Below are positions 31,950 to 43,830 of a stretch of DNA of 64,000 nt, piece by piece. The DNA comes from Vicia villosa. Its lineage: Eukaryota; Streptophyta; Magnoliopsida; Fabales; Fabaceae. How positions within the stretch are numbered: the first letter of the stretch is position 1; each line of letters begins with the position of its first letter. The DNA lies in assembly GCF_029867415.1 (NCBI RefSeq), contig NW_026705419.1, forward strand, positions 186,001 through 250,000, read 5' to 3'. The notes beneath the pieces are model-generated. The model was not told the origin of the DNA. It made no database searches and was given only the letters and a program-made list of their open reading frames with translations. A program made the translations under genes and the position numbers.

Positions 31950-33192
31950 AAGGATGGCTCAATCCTATTTACAGGCAAGAGAAAGAACAACATTTATAAG
32001 ATTGATCTTTCAGATCTTGAGAAGCAGAAGGTGACTTGCCTTATGTCTGTTTCTGAAGAGCAATGCTAGTTTGAGAAAGATTTCTCAGATTAACAAACTA
32101 AATCTGGTTAGAGGACTCCCAAATCTGAAATACAAATCAGATGCTCTTTGTGAAGCATGTCAGAAGGGCAAGTTCTCCAGACCTGCATTCAAATCTATGA
32201 ATGTTGTCTCTTCCTCAAGGCCGTTAGAACTTCTGCACATTGATCTGTTTGGACCAGTCAAAACAGCATCTGTCAAAGGGAAGAAATATGGATTAGTCAT
32301 CGTAGATGATTATAGCCGCTGGACATGGGTAAAGTTCTTAAAACACAAGGATGAGTCTCATTCAGTGTTCTTTGAATTCTGCACTCAGATTCAATCTGAG
32401 AAGGAGTGCAAAATCATAAAGGTTAGAAGTGATCATGGTGGTGAATTTGAGAACAGATTCTTTGAGGAGTTCTTCAAAGAAAATGGTATTGCCCATGATT
32501 TCTCTTGCCCTAGAACTCCACAGCAAAATGGAGTTGTAGAGCGAAAGAATAGGACTCTACAAGAAATGGCCAGAACCATGATCAATGAAACCAATATGGC
32601 TAAGCACTTCTGGGCAGAAGCAATAAACACTGCATGTTATATTCAGAATAGAATCTCTATAAGACCTATTCTAAATAAGACTCCTTATGAATTGTGGAAG
32701 AACAGAAAGCCCAACATTTCATATTTTCATCCTTTTGGATGTGTTTGTTTCATTCTGAATACTAAAGATCATCTTGGTAAGTTTGATTCTAAGGCACAAA
32801 AATGTTTTCTTCTTGGATATTCTGAACACTCTAAAGGCTACAGAGTATACAATACTGAAACATTGGTTGTAGAAGAATCAATCAATATCAGATTTGATGA
32901 TAAGCTTGGTCTTGAAAAGCCAAAGCAGTTTGAGAATTTTGCAGATATAGATATTGATATATCAGAAGCTGTAGAACCAAGAAGCAAAGTTTCAGAAGCT
33001 GAAAGTCTCAAAAGCAAAGAATCGGAAGATCAAGTTGCTGCATCTTTAGAGAATCTCAGAATTTCTGGAGAGCCAACAGTCAGAAGATCTTCTAGACTCA
33101 CCTCAGCTCACTCAGAAGATGTGATCCTTGGAAAGAAAGACGATCCTATCAGAACTAGATCATTTCTAAAGAATGGTAGTCAGAATCAGTGA
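31950..33192 (+). pseudogene. S2 integrase region, broken at the zinc domain; RT and RNase H deleted
   Basis: A deletion of about 28 bp near 32064 removes the H-x4-H part of the zinc domain (S1 has WHRRLGH there). From 32071 the frame is open with CEACQKGK and the D, D and E blocks (HIDLFGP, VRSDHGGEFEN, QQNGVVERKNR). It stops at 33190-33192. The sequence then matches S1 at its pol stop (CCAGAAT near 25586), so about 1.56 kb containing all of RT and RNase H is missing. This copy is non-autonomous. Confidence 0.85.
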
Positions 33193-33613
33193 CCAGAATC
33201 AGAAGATGAAAAGCTCTACTCATCATCAGAAGCAAATGCAATACAACACAGTTGTCATCAAGTGTTTCTGATGGTGAACACGTGTCTGCACGAATGGTAA
33301 AAGCGTGAGTGAATCTGATGGGACGCCGCCCTAGGTAACTGTGTAAATCATTTCAATTACCACGTTCTCTCACCTAACGTCACTCATCATTTAATGCAAT
33401 TGATTTCATTTGATTCTGTAACTGTTCATTCTCATAATTTTATTGCATTCTTTTTCAAATCCGTCTCTATAAATACATTTCAAATCATAACGTTTATCTT
33501 TTTCACTCCCATTCTCTCTCTCCTTGTGCATGCATTTTTGTAACCTCTTTGCCCTTTTCTCTAACCCTAAGCGCAAACCCAAAATTTGTTATTGCAATCT
33601 CAGTACTGTTTCA
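33193..33613 (+). promoter_or_regulatory. Leader of envelope-like gene with internal TATA box
   Basis: TATAAATA at 33468-33475 (CTCTATAAATACATTTC) is followed by a CT-rich leader and an ATG at 33614, 139 bp downstream. An in-frame upstream ATG lies at 33524. The position suggests an internal promoter giving a separate transcript for the third gene. S1 has a degraded TTTAAATACTC in the homologous place. Promoter activity is inferred only. Confidence 0.5.
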
Positions 33614-36600
33614 ATGGCTGCCTCATCATCTCTCAACGTCAGTTCATCTGCTCCTCTCCATCTTCAAGAAGTAGATCAGGAACTTGTTCCAATTATCTCC
33701 TGCTCCATTTCCAAAAAGGAGTTAGAAGTTATCTGTGAACTTATGGTAGACTTTGACAGTCTTGAAGAACATGGATATCATCTTAAAGAAGATATCATCT
33801 TTCAGGGATGGACCTCTTTATTTGCTGAGTTCTGTGGACCGGTTTACCCAGATCTAGTAAAGGAATTTTGGGTGCATGCTGTTGTTGCCCCTAAATCTAT
33901 TCTGTCCTTTGTCCATGGGAAGTTTGTGGTTGTTACTGAAAATATCCTGAGAATGATGTTTGATCTACGAAACCCTAAGGGTGCTCATGAAATTGATCAA
34001 AGGGCTGATTGGGAAGAGGTTTTGACTACTCTTTATTCAGACGTAAAGGAGACAAAGCGTGTCAAGGACATGAGGGACCTCTACAAAATCTGGACCAAGA
34101 TTCTTCTGGGGTGTTTCTATCACAGGAAAGGAACACATGCTGTAGATTTTGTCAACAATGAGCAGAAATACATTCTGTATTGCATTGCCACTAAGAAGAA
34201 GGTTGATGTTATCTACATAATCTTCAACCACATGTGGAATACTGTGAGGGATTCCAAAAATGCCTTCAGAATAAAGAAGTGTACTATTATTCCTTTTGGA
34301 AGAATCATTACAAACCTTCTGGTTCATTCCAAGATTGTTGAGAATTTGGAAGCTGAAGAGATCTAGTTGTTAATACTGGAAGTTGCTTGAATGCTCTCAC
34401 CTTGAGAAAGATGAGTATTATTGATGCTATCATCAAAACCCCTCAACCTCTTCCTGGAGCAAGAAGCAGAAGAGATCCTATTCTTGCTGACTTTGAAACC
34501 TTCTTCAGAAGTGAGATGCCAGAAGTCAGAACTAGATATCTGAATTCTCTCAAGGAAGAAAAAGAAGAACAAGAAAAAGTAAAAGGTGCTCCTGCTAAAG
34601 GAGGTCGCAAGAAAGCTTCCACCTCCAAACCTGCTGCATCAGAAGATGTTTCAGAAGTTGCTCCTGAAGCAGCTGTGAAGAAGGAAAGAAGGACTAAGAG
34701 AAAATTTGATCATCCTTCTGATAACTAGGAGAAGGTAGTCCAGAGTGTAGCTGTTGCTACTACTGTTGAGAAAGCCGTTCAAGAAGAAGTTGTTGCTGAA
34801 GAAGTTCAGAGAGTTGTTGTTGAAAAAGAGTCTGCTGAGAAGAAGAAGAAGAAGAAGAGAAGTATGAAAAATAAGAATGTGGAAAGTAAAAAGGCTGTTG
34901 AAAAGAAGGAGACAAGAAAAAGAAAATTAATCTTAAATGATTCGGATGCAGAAGAAGAAGATCAAGAAGGACCAACAACTCAAGTAGTTGAAGGTCAGAA
35001 GGCTGCTGAAAAAAAGAAGGAGAGACTGAAATCTGCCAGAAGAAGAGAAATTTCTCTTGGAAAGGCTAAGATTGTGGAAGAGAAGAAGAGTAAGAAGCAG
35101 AGAAAACTGGAGGCTGTAGTTGAGGCTATTCAGAAGGTGTCCAAAGATATACATCTCTCTGAACCTGATTTTGTTCCTGCTTTACGTTCAGAAGTTGCAC
35201 CAATAGTTGTTGCTCAAACCCCTGAACCAGTAAATCAACCAGAAAAAGCCCCATCAGAATCACCCATAAACATCCATGTTCTCACACCTCCTTCTTCTCC
35301 TATAACCAAAACTCTTACTCCTCCTCTTTCACCCATCACAAATGTTCCCATTCCTTCATCTCCACCCACAACTAACCTTGCTTCTGACCAGACCATTGAA
35401 AACCCTGTCCTTGATATACCACCCCTTCAAACTCTCTTTCCACCTCACACAAATATATCCACTGCTCAACCTCCACCTCATGCAAACTATGAACCCATTC
35501 CTTCCACCTCTCAAAACAACCCCTCTGTATCAGTGTGGACCTCCGTTTTCGGCCATACCTCTCGCGGAGAGATACGTGAACAGACTCTTTTTATTGTTTC
35601 TGCTTTCGCATTTTGAAAATTCAGAGAGTCGCCACCGACCTTTTATTTTATCCAATTAAGGAAAGGTTTATAAAAGAAACAGAAAAAAGACCTTTAAGAA
35701 ATTCTGGGTAAGGGGGTAGGTTATACAAAGGGAAGGTGTTAGCACCCTTTGTATCCATGGTTATCCATGGGCTCTTTAGTTTGCTTAGCTCACTTGTTTT
35801 CGATCACTTTTCAATTGCTTTAAAATGCTCATATGTGGTTTCAAATACCTTTGTAAATTGAATTTGTAATGATCCTTGTGCGGATGTATACAAAGTGTTT
35901 TTTATCTTTAAAAGATGTTTTTTTTTCGAAAAAAAGAACGTTAACTTCGTAATGATCCTTGTTTGGATATATACAAAGTATTGTCTTTTTGGAAATTTTA
36001 TTTTGAAAAACAACAGTGTATGAGAATTTTGTTTGTGGTCTACCCTGAGTTGTAAGGTCTTTATCCTATTTCCTTTAAAAATCTATCCTTTCACCGGATA
36101 CAAACAAAAGGTTCGATTTTTGTACTCGAAACAGTAGAATTTTGACTTTGATTTTGAAAAGAATGAGAAGGGATTACCTTAGGAGGTGCAAGTGTGATTG
36201 TGTTTGAATTCAGATATTTTATCTTTTGGAGTTAGTGATCTAACGGTTCAATTTTATCTTTGACATACACGCAGTTTATATGTGCTGGAATTTAAAATGC
36301 GGAAATGTAAAATGCGGAAAGTAAATCTACGCTATTACATCGATTTGCAGGAAACGTAAACTACGCCTATTTACATAGATTTGACAACCTATACATTTAT
36401 CTAGGAATTTAACTAGCAAGAAAATAAAGAAATGTTTTTGGATTTTTTATGATTTATTTTAATTATGATTAATGCATGATTAATTTAATTAAAATGAGGA
36501 AAAGGTGGAAATAAAATTTAAACCTAAAAATTAAGTTCAAAATATGTTCAAAATGTTTGCTAATTAATTTTAAAACAAAACTAATTTTTTTTTAATTTTT

Positions 36601-37772
36601 GAAATTGATTTGAAATTTATTAAGTTAATTAACACATAATTATGCAAATAATTACACAAATAATTAAAACTTAAAGAGAAAATTATTCAAAATATGTACA
36701 AAATTAGCTTATAATATATAAACAATATTTAATATGAAGAACAAATTTTTTTATGATTTTTTTGATTGGTTAAAATAATTAAAAAGCAAATATATAAATA
36801 TAAACTAATTAATTATGCAAAATATTGAAATTATGAAGAAAAATAAAATATTTTTATGTTAGAAAATAAAATATTATTTTAGAAACTTAAAAATATTTTT
36901 TGGGTATTTTTTGGATTTTTGAAACTATTTTTAATTAATTTTGCAAGAAAATTAAAATAAAATAGAAAAATAAATAAGCAGTGATCAGATGTGGTGGGTT
37001 ATAGAGTCTATAGCATGGACTGGCAAGGCTAGAGCATTGGATGAGGAGAATAATGAAATCATATGGTGGAAGGCCTGAAGGCGTGTGACACGTGATATAC
37101 CTGCAGCACACTGGATTAGAAAAATTAAATTTAAAAAAGCGCGCGCGTGTGAACCAATGGGGTGAGGACACGTCTTCGTCTTCAACCTCCAGACACCACT
37201 TTTAACAGCGCTTTTATGCAAAAGCGCTGTAATTGATGAACCCTAAATCTGCAAAAATAGCGAACAGGGGTAAACGTGCATAGAAATTAGGCGCGATAGG
37301 TCCATTCAATTCGTCTTGTTCCACTGAATTCAACCATGCCCTTAATTTGTTCTAATTTTGGCTCTAACTAAAAACCCTAAATTTGAACTAGAAAACCCTA
37401 AAATGGTAGATTCGTGTGCAAGCATCCAAAACTCAATTAAACTTCCAGAAATGATCTACACATCAAACTAAGTTCAAATATATGTCTACATCTTGCTAAG
37501 CATGCGTGGATTACGAGATACAAGTTGATTCTAGTTCGAACCAATCGTGACCTGTAGTACTTGGTTCAGTGAGTTTCAAGACTTGGAAATGATTGGAATA
37601 TGTTCAGTGATGCTTGAGGAAGATGTTTGAATGCTTAGTTTGTATTGAAAATGACTTAAACTTAAAATTCGAATTTCAAGTTTCTTTGGAAAAAATTAAG
37701 TGATTACAAGTGTGTTACAAGCAGAAGTTTGGCTCTAATTTCGTGCTCCTTTCTTTGTGAAGTGTTATAGCC

Positions 37773-37782
37773 TTTATATAGG
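37773..37782 (-). promoter_or_regulatory. TATA box of the solo Ogre-like LTR
   Basis: On the minus strand the sequence reads GCCTATATAAAGGCTATAAC. It is homologous in position to the O1 TATA box at 7688. Confidence 0.6.
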
Positions 37783-39390
37783 CTATGTTGTGCTTAGAAT
37801 TGAAGCCAAGAAGCCTTTAGTTGCCTTTGTTGAATTCTTGATTTTTTTATATTAAAACCTTTGAATTGTTGACCAAGTCTTGCTTCTCTTCAATGCTCTT
37901 GCCTTGTACCTCAATCTTCTGCAGAAAATTGAAGATTCTTGGATGACTCATGCTTAGAAACTAAGCTATCCATTATCCTTCCATTTTCTTTTTTCATTTA
38001 ATCTTAAAATAAGATAAAATTAAGCCAAAAATGGATAAAAATGGTGTGGGCTTTGTCTTGGTCGTGGGAGGCCCATAATATCATGGCAAACATGTTTGAA
38101 CCATGAAACCTTGGCCCCATTTGGAAAAAATACATTTTTGAGCAATGTTGGTTTTATGCATTTTCCCAAAATTTAGCCAACTTCAACAAGGTGTAAATCC
38201 CTCAATTTTTGTCATATGAAGGAGATCTTGCACTTTTTGGAAACCTCAAAGAGTACTCTAACCAATGTCTTTGGTCTCATGTCAAAATGAGTTTTGATGC
38301 TCCTTGTGTGTCCTTTTGAAAAAAGTGTCTTTTTGTTGACTTTGAAAATGACCTGTAATGTCTTTGTTCATATTTTTCAAATGGTGAATGTAATGACCAT
38401 GGGATCAATTGCATTTGAAAGATAATTGAATTTCCTTCAAAATGAGCTTTGGTTTGAATTTTTTGGATGAAGGATGAGAGAGTTATGGCCAGTCAAAGTT
38501 CAGTTGACTTTTTAAGAGAAAACCCTAATTTTGAATCTTAGGGTTTTGTTGATTTTTGATCTTTCCTTGATGAATTATGATCATCCAATGATCAAATGAT
38601 GAATCTTTTGACAAAATATGGATGTTGACAAAAAATTTCATTTTTGACTGTCTGTTGACTTTTTTGGTCAAACGGGTCGTCTGTTGACTGTTTGAGCTGC
38701 TGACGGTGCGTCTGAGTGAATTGAAGTCTGAAAATTTGTGTGATGGTACTTTGAGATATATGGATGTCCATGAAATCCATTTGGGGTCTCAAAAACTTGT
38801 TTCTCCTGTAAAAACAAGAAAACCCTAGTCAGGGACTGTTTGTGTAGGAGACAGTTAAGCGTACCTGATTTTTGTGCAGTGTTGAGTCTCTGCTAATCAT
38901 GTGATATTCAGAAGACTTCTAGGACAAAAATCTTGGAATTTTGAATTGTAAAAGATTGATTTGATTGATGGTACAAAACACTGAGAATTGTACTGCCAGC
39001 AGTTTGACTGTCAACTGACTGTTCAGGTATTAATGTAGCAGTTAGAGTGAAAAATCAACAGTCAAAGTTAATTTTCTTTTTGTTGTTTTTTTTTTGTTTT
39101 ATGTGAAAAATTAAAGTTTATTTACATGACTTGTTAAAAACACAGACATAATAAATAACTAATATTTACTGTACGCGAGCAAAATTACCGATAATAACCC
39201 TGAAAATCATTTAATGCACAGAAAAATGAATATTTGACTGGCAGAAAACACACAAAATATTATCTGAATAATTAAGCAACATTATGACAAATAGTACAAC
39301 ATTTAATACTGATAGTACAAATATTACATACTATATTGAACAGTACGACGAATAAACGGTACATTTAAGAAATAAGAAATACGGTAAATT

Positions 39391-39558
39391 TTAAGAATGA
39401 CGATTAATAACCCATGCTACAAATAATAACATGTAGATGATTGGGAGTGCAAGCATCCCAGGTCCACAGTGTTCCGGGCTATGTAGACAGAAAAAAGACA
39501 TGATCACCGTAGCAATGGTGATGACCATAAGAAAACACGTTTCCCACCACTTCGCCAT
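39391..39558 (-). CDS. Small hydrophobic ORF (55 aa) with own TATA box, inside the solo LTR
   Basis: The ATG at 39558 follows a CT-rich leader. TTCTATAAATACC sits about 95 bp upstream (TATA core 39651-39658), an ordinary plant promoter spacing. The product starts MAKWWETCFLMVITIATVIM, a short charged/aromatic start and a first membrane segment; it then has HSPEHCGPG, a second hydrophobic segment (LALPIIYMLLFVAWV) and NRHS. No family recognised. The frame stays open upstream of this ATG to 39849, but the TATA position favours the short product. The block carrying it is absent from the O1 LTR. Coding status is unproven. Confidence 0.42.
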   Translation of the reverse strand: MAKWWETCFLMVITIATVIMSFFCLHSPEHCGPGMLALPIIYMLLFVAWVINRHS

Positions 39559-41260
39559 TTTGTCGGGGAAGAAGAAAGGATGGATATGAAGTAGAAATTT
39601 GAGAGATGAGTTAGAATTTGATGTGAGATTTTTATGGAAAAATGAGAGGTATTTATAGAATGGAAAGAAGGATAGAGACGTTGGGGAATGAAGTGATTCC
39701 GTACAAAAGGAAAATTTGAGTGGAAGTAAGATTTGAAAGAAAGTGTATGATAGTGTTGGGAAAAAGAGAGATGTATAGAATAAAGTTAGGATTTGATTTT
39801 TTGAAAAAGAGATTTGAAAAGATTTTGAAAATAATGGAATATAGTACAAAAATTAATGGGAAACAAAAGATAATGATAATCTACTTGTTACCAATACAGT
39901 CTGAGTTTCCTGATTCTGCGCCTGCAAAAGATTTAACTATGTACCAATTGTGTCAGTATTTAAAATAAATAGCATGTCTGAAGTAATAAACAGTATTTGG
40001 CGTTTGCGTAAGAACAAATTCAACTGCAAGCCAAAATACTGTATAAGAAAAATTCTAAAAACTAAGTATTTCACATGTCAGGATATTTATTGAAATAAAA
40101 ATCCATGATTATATGAGACTCTTAATTTTTAGATTGGAGTTTTCTTGAAAAAAGATGCGGGCAAATTTTGGGGTATAACAATCAGATATTCCAGATTCTG
40201 CATCACACGAGCAATTACTCCGTGACTGCAATTACACTCCCAAGCCTCGTCCTGAAGCTGAAATGGTAGTGTTAGATTCTGAGAATGAAGCAGAATCATC
40301 TTTTCGGTTGGATAGAGAGCCTCAACCCTATTTTGTCCCAAACCCAGATTCCCCCATAACCAAAATAAAATCCCGTCGAGCATACCCTATTGGTGTAATT
40401 TATGAAATGGTAAAGAGGAACCTCAGAAGAGTCTTTGATACTCTCAGAATAGTTGAACATGCTGGCTTAAATGATGTTGCTATGCGAAAATTCTGGAGAA
40501 TCTTCCGAAGAAAAGCAAATACTTATTTTGAAGAACTTCAGAAAATTTGTGTAGAACTTGCTCCACGCCCTTGTGGAATTCTGAGGAGTTATGAAGACTT
40601 CTGGTTCAGTCGTCTCGGAGGGAGATATATTTTTGAAGAGAAGGAATTCACTGATGAGCTTGTAGAAGCAAGGATTGCTGCGGCAATGGAAGCTAATCCG
40701 TGCAGGGATATTGTGGTATGGAGGCCTAAGTATCCAGTTCTGACTGGAGACTTCAAATCTTTGTTTGACTTTCTGAGGGAAAATCCTTCTGAGGAAGACC
40801 CCAATTTGGTCATTCCAGAAGTTGTTGACCCGCCAGAAGTTGAAGGTCCTTCTGCCCCAAGGAATCTTGCTGCCATTCTTCAAGCTCTTGAGAATGGAGA
40901 TTCTGATCTGCCTGCTGCAGAATATGATGGAGATGCTTCTATGGAAGAAGCTGATGCTGAAGATCATCCTGCTGGGACTATTCCTGTTGAGGAAAATCAA
41001 GGTGATGATCTGACTATGGAAGCTGCGGTTCAGAATGCTGTCCCTCTGGACAGAAGTTGTGAAGCTTCTTCTGGTGAACCCTCTCTTCTAGTGAAGACTC
41101 TAGAGGTTATTCAGGAGAACCAAGCTGAGCTATCTTCTCGCATGGACGCGCAAGATACTACCAATGCTGAGTTCCGCACTTTCATGGAGAGGTAGACTGA
41201 GAGCAATGCTGGGATTCATGACATGCTGGTCAAGATTATGTCTAAGCTAGGGTCGTCTTA

Positions 41261-42258
41261 GTCTTTGTGTCTTAGTAGTTTCTCTTTGTTTCTTGCATCT
41301 GCTTTCTATGCATCCTCCTTGTACTTCTGACAATTCTCCTTTTGCTAATCAATGAAAATTATCCTTCCTTCTCTCATATTGTTTGTTTTTCATCTGAATC
41401 TTTTATGTTTTTTTAATGTTATGACAAAAAGGGGGAGAAAATGTGATAAATGATCTGATTTATTTTATCAGTTGCTGGGAGAAAGTCTCCACATTTATAA
41501 CAGAACTTGCAAGTTCTATGTCTCTGAGTGTTTTGCAGGAAGTGAAGATCTTCTTAAAAGCGCAATATGAGAAGCAAAGACATGTGGAAAAGCAATTCTG
41601 TGTGGAATCAAGCTCATGGAAATTGAAGCAAGCTGAGTGCTATAAAGCTTCAAAATCAGAAGCAAGAAGGAAGAATGTTCTGATACTCGAATAATAGAAT
41701 ATGCTCTAACACATTCTTATTCCTCATATGTTCTGATGCATGTTTTTAGTTCTAAAATATGCTCTGAAACATTATTGTTTGCTCTGATACATAATTATAT
41801 GTTCTGATACATATTTTATGTTCTGACTCATTCATGCTTTGACTTTTGTCGTTTAGTTTGTTCTGTAACATTTCAGGATGTAGAGATGCTCTGATGATGC
41901 TCTGGTACATTCAACAATGTTCTGATACAATCTAGCATGCAATGATTCAAGAAGGAATTCAAGCTCTGAAGCTGTCCTATGGAAGCAAGAATCAGAAGCT
42001 ATGAATGTTCTGAAGATCTAAGCATATGTGATCGTCTCAACTGAAATGGAAAATACTCAGGGAAGTCCTTTATTTATAAAATTCTTCCAGTATTTATTTC
42101 AGGGGGAGATTATTTATCTCAGAGGGAGATTGTTAATCTCAGGGGGAGACATATTCACACACTATGTTTATATGCTCATGCTATAGTTGTGTAATTGTCT
42201 TTAGCCGTCTGATATTCTGATCGGAAATTCATATCATTTATATATGTTTTTGTCATCA
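41261..42258 (+). other. S2 3' UTR
   Basis: Noncoding, similar to the S1 region 26400-27655. GACAAAAAGGGGGAGAAA at 41423 duplicates the polypurine core. Three more GGGGAGA or GAGGGAGA copies lie at 42100-42150. No gene seen. Confidence 0.6.
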
Positions 42259-42260
42259 TC

Positions 42261-42273
42261 AAAAAGGGGGAGA
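42261..42273 (+). promoter_or_regulatory. Polypurine tract of S2
   Basis: AAAAAGGGGGAGA lies immediately upstream of the 3' LTR. Confidence 0.82.
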
Positions 42274-42274
42274 T

Positions 42275-43488
42275 TGTTAGAACAAGATTTGTTCTGATCA
42301 ATATTCTTAGTTTTGATGATAATAATGTATATGAATTTTGTAAGAGATAATGTGGTACTCTAATACTATGCAATTTCCATTTCAGGATTTATATAATGAG
42401 TATGCACAAAATCAGCGCAAGAAGCACTGACTCAGAGGGTTCAGCATACAACATCAGAACATGGTCTGGCAAGACATCAGAAGATGGTCAAGCAAAATCA
42501 GAACATGGGTCTATGGAAGCATCATAAGGACTTGAGATCAGAAGCAGAAGCACTGAAGTTCTCATGGTATCACGCTCAGAAGCACTTCAAGGTCAGAAGA
42601 CAAGAAGATGCTCTGCACCAAGCTGTTTGACTCTGATGATATTCAAACGTTGTTTACACAAACGTCAGATCTGAAGCAAGTACTAGCCGGCAGGCTACGC
42701 TGACTGACAAAAGGAACGTTGAAAGCTATGAAAGGCAACGTCAGTAGACACAGCGAAAGCAAGGCTCGAGGTAGTTGACAAAAGAGTGAAACATTAAATG
42801 CAATGCTGTACGGAATACGCAAAGCATTAAATGCTCCCAACGGTCATCTTCTCAAGTGCCTATAAATATGAAGTTCTGATGAAAAGCAAGGTTAACAATT
42901 CTGAACGAACTTATTCTGAAAAACTTGCTGAAACGCTGTTCAACTCAAAGCTCAGAAACTTCATCTTCATCAAAGCTCACTACATTGCTGTTGTAATATT
43001 TTAGTGAGATTAAGCTTAAACGTTAAGAGAAATATCACTGTTGTGATTATAGCTTTTCAGAAGCATTTGTAATACTCTTAGAATTGATTACATTAATTTG
43101 TAAGTAACTAGAGTGATCAAGTGTTGATCAGGATACTCTAGGAAGTCTTAGCTTGTGTCTAAGCAGTTGTAATTAGAGTGATCACGTGGTGGTCAGGATA
43201 CTCTAAGAAAGTCTTAGCTTGTGTCTAAGCATTTGTTCCTAGAGTGATCAGGTTGTGATCAGGATACTCTAGAAGACTTAGTCATGGGCTAAGTAGAAAA
43301 CCATTGTAATCTGTTGCGATTAGTGGATTAAATCCTCAGGTGAGGTAAATCACTCCGTGGGGGTGGACTGGAGTAGTTTAGTTAACAACGAACCAGGATA
43401 AAAATAACTGTGCAGATTGTTTTTATCGTTCAAGTTTTTAGACTACACTTATTCAAACCCCCCTTTCTAAGTGTTTTTCTATCCTTCA
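42275..43488 (+). mobile_element. S2 3' LTR (1214 bp)
   Basis: The LTR runs from TGTTAGAACAAG to CTATCCTTCA. In the middle it follows the S1 LTR subfamily (CCTATAAATATGAAG, CTCAAAGCTCAGAAACTTC) rather than the S2 5' LTR subfamily. The right flank GGTGA does not match the left flank of S2. Confidence 0.9.
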
Positions 43489-43675
43489 GGTGATTCGATC
43501 ACCGAACTGAGATAAGTGCCTTCGAGAAAGGTCAATGATATGAGCTCCCTAGAACCCGGTCTTTATCTAGGACAGGTTGAACCAACTTAACTTCAGCGGG
43601 GAGGGTACTCACCTATGGATTACATGAAAGCCTTTAAACCTAAGGTTATTTGTGTGACTTGTTTGTATTCATTAT

Positions 43676-43830
43676 CTAACCGTTTGGTTTCCTCCAGGAT
43701 GTGTTTATACCCTAACCATTTGGTTTCCTCGCAGGATTTGTTTATACCCTAACCGTTTGGTTTCCTGCAGGATGTGTTTATACCCTAACCGTTTGGTTTC
43801 CTTGCAGGATTTGTGTATACACTAACAACT
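43676..43830 (+). repeat. Tandem repeat in E, about 37 bp, four copies
   Basis: The unit is CTAACCGTTTGGTTTCCT followed by a variable GCAGGAT(G/T)TGTTTATACC. The copies diverge slightly. Confidence 0.8.

Larger units (their letters stand above)
35534..40180 (-). mobile_element. Solo Ogre-like LTR inserted in the envelope-like gene (4647 bp)
   Basis: On the minus strand it runs from TGTTATACCCCAAAATTTGCCC (40180 leftward) to ...GGTCCACA (35534). Target duplication ATCAG lies at 35529-35533 and 40181-40185. It is the same family as the O1 LTR. Removing it with one duplication rejoins the interrupted reading frame, confirming the insertion. It contains an extra block of about 0.88 kb (about 39030-39905) relative to O1. 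Confidence 0.95.
33614..41260 (+). pseudogene. Envelope-like gene of S2, broken and split by a solo LTR
   Basis: Third gene of SIRE-type elements. N-terminal piece 33614-34366 (about 250 codons) starts MAASSS and contains QGWTSLFAEFCGPVYPDLV and HAVVAPKSIL. A frame change near 34366 leads to 34387-34728, then TAG, then 34729-35533, rich in Lys/Glu with a Pro/Ser/Thr-rich end. The frame is cut at 35533 by the solo LTR with duplication ATCAG and resumes at 40186. The distal part includes RRAYPIGVIYEM and YEDFWFSRLGGRYIF and ends at TAG 41193-41195; the same frame continues to a second stop at 41258-41260. No clear signal peptide or fusion peptide was seen. The name is by position and remembered similarity to legume envelope-like proteins. 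Confidence 0.68.
19721..43488 (+). mobile_element. Defective SIRE/Maximus-like copia element S2 with nested insertions
   Basis: The 5' LTR is 19721-20011 plus 28892-29735. The primer site is at 29738. Then come gag, a broken protease, integrase, an RT-RNase H deletion, an envelope-like gene, a polypurine tract and the 3' LTR 42275-43488. Nested inside are S1 (20012-28886) and a solo Ogre-like LTR (35534-40180). The 5-bp flanks, AGAAC (19716-19720) and GGTGA (43489-43493), do not match. The two LTRs fall in different subfamilies, so the copy looks recombinant or flanked by a rearrangement. Confidence 0.85.
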
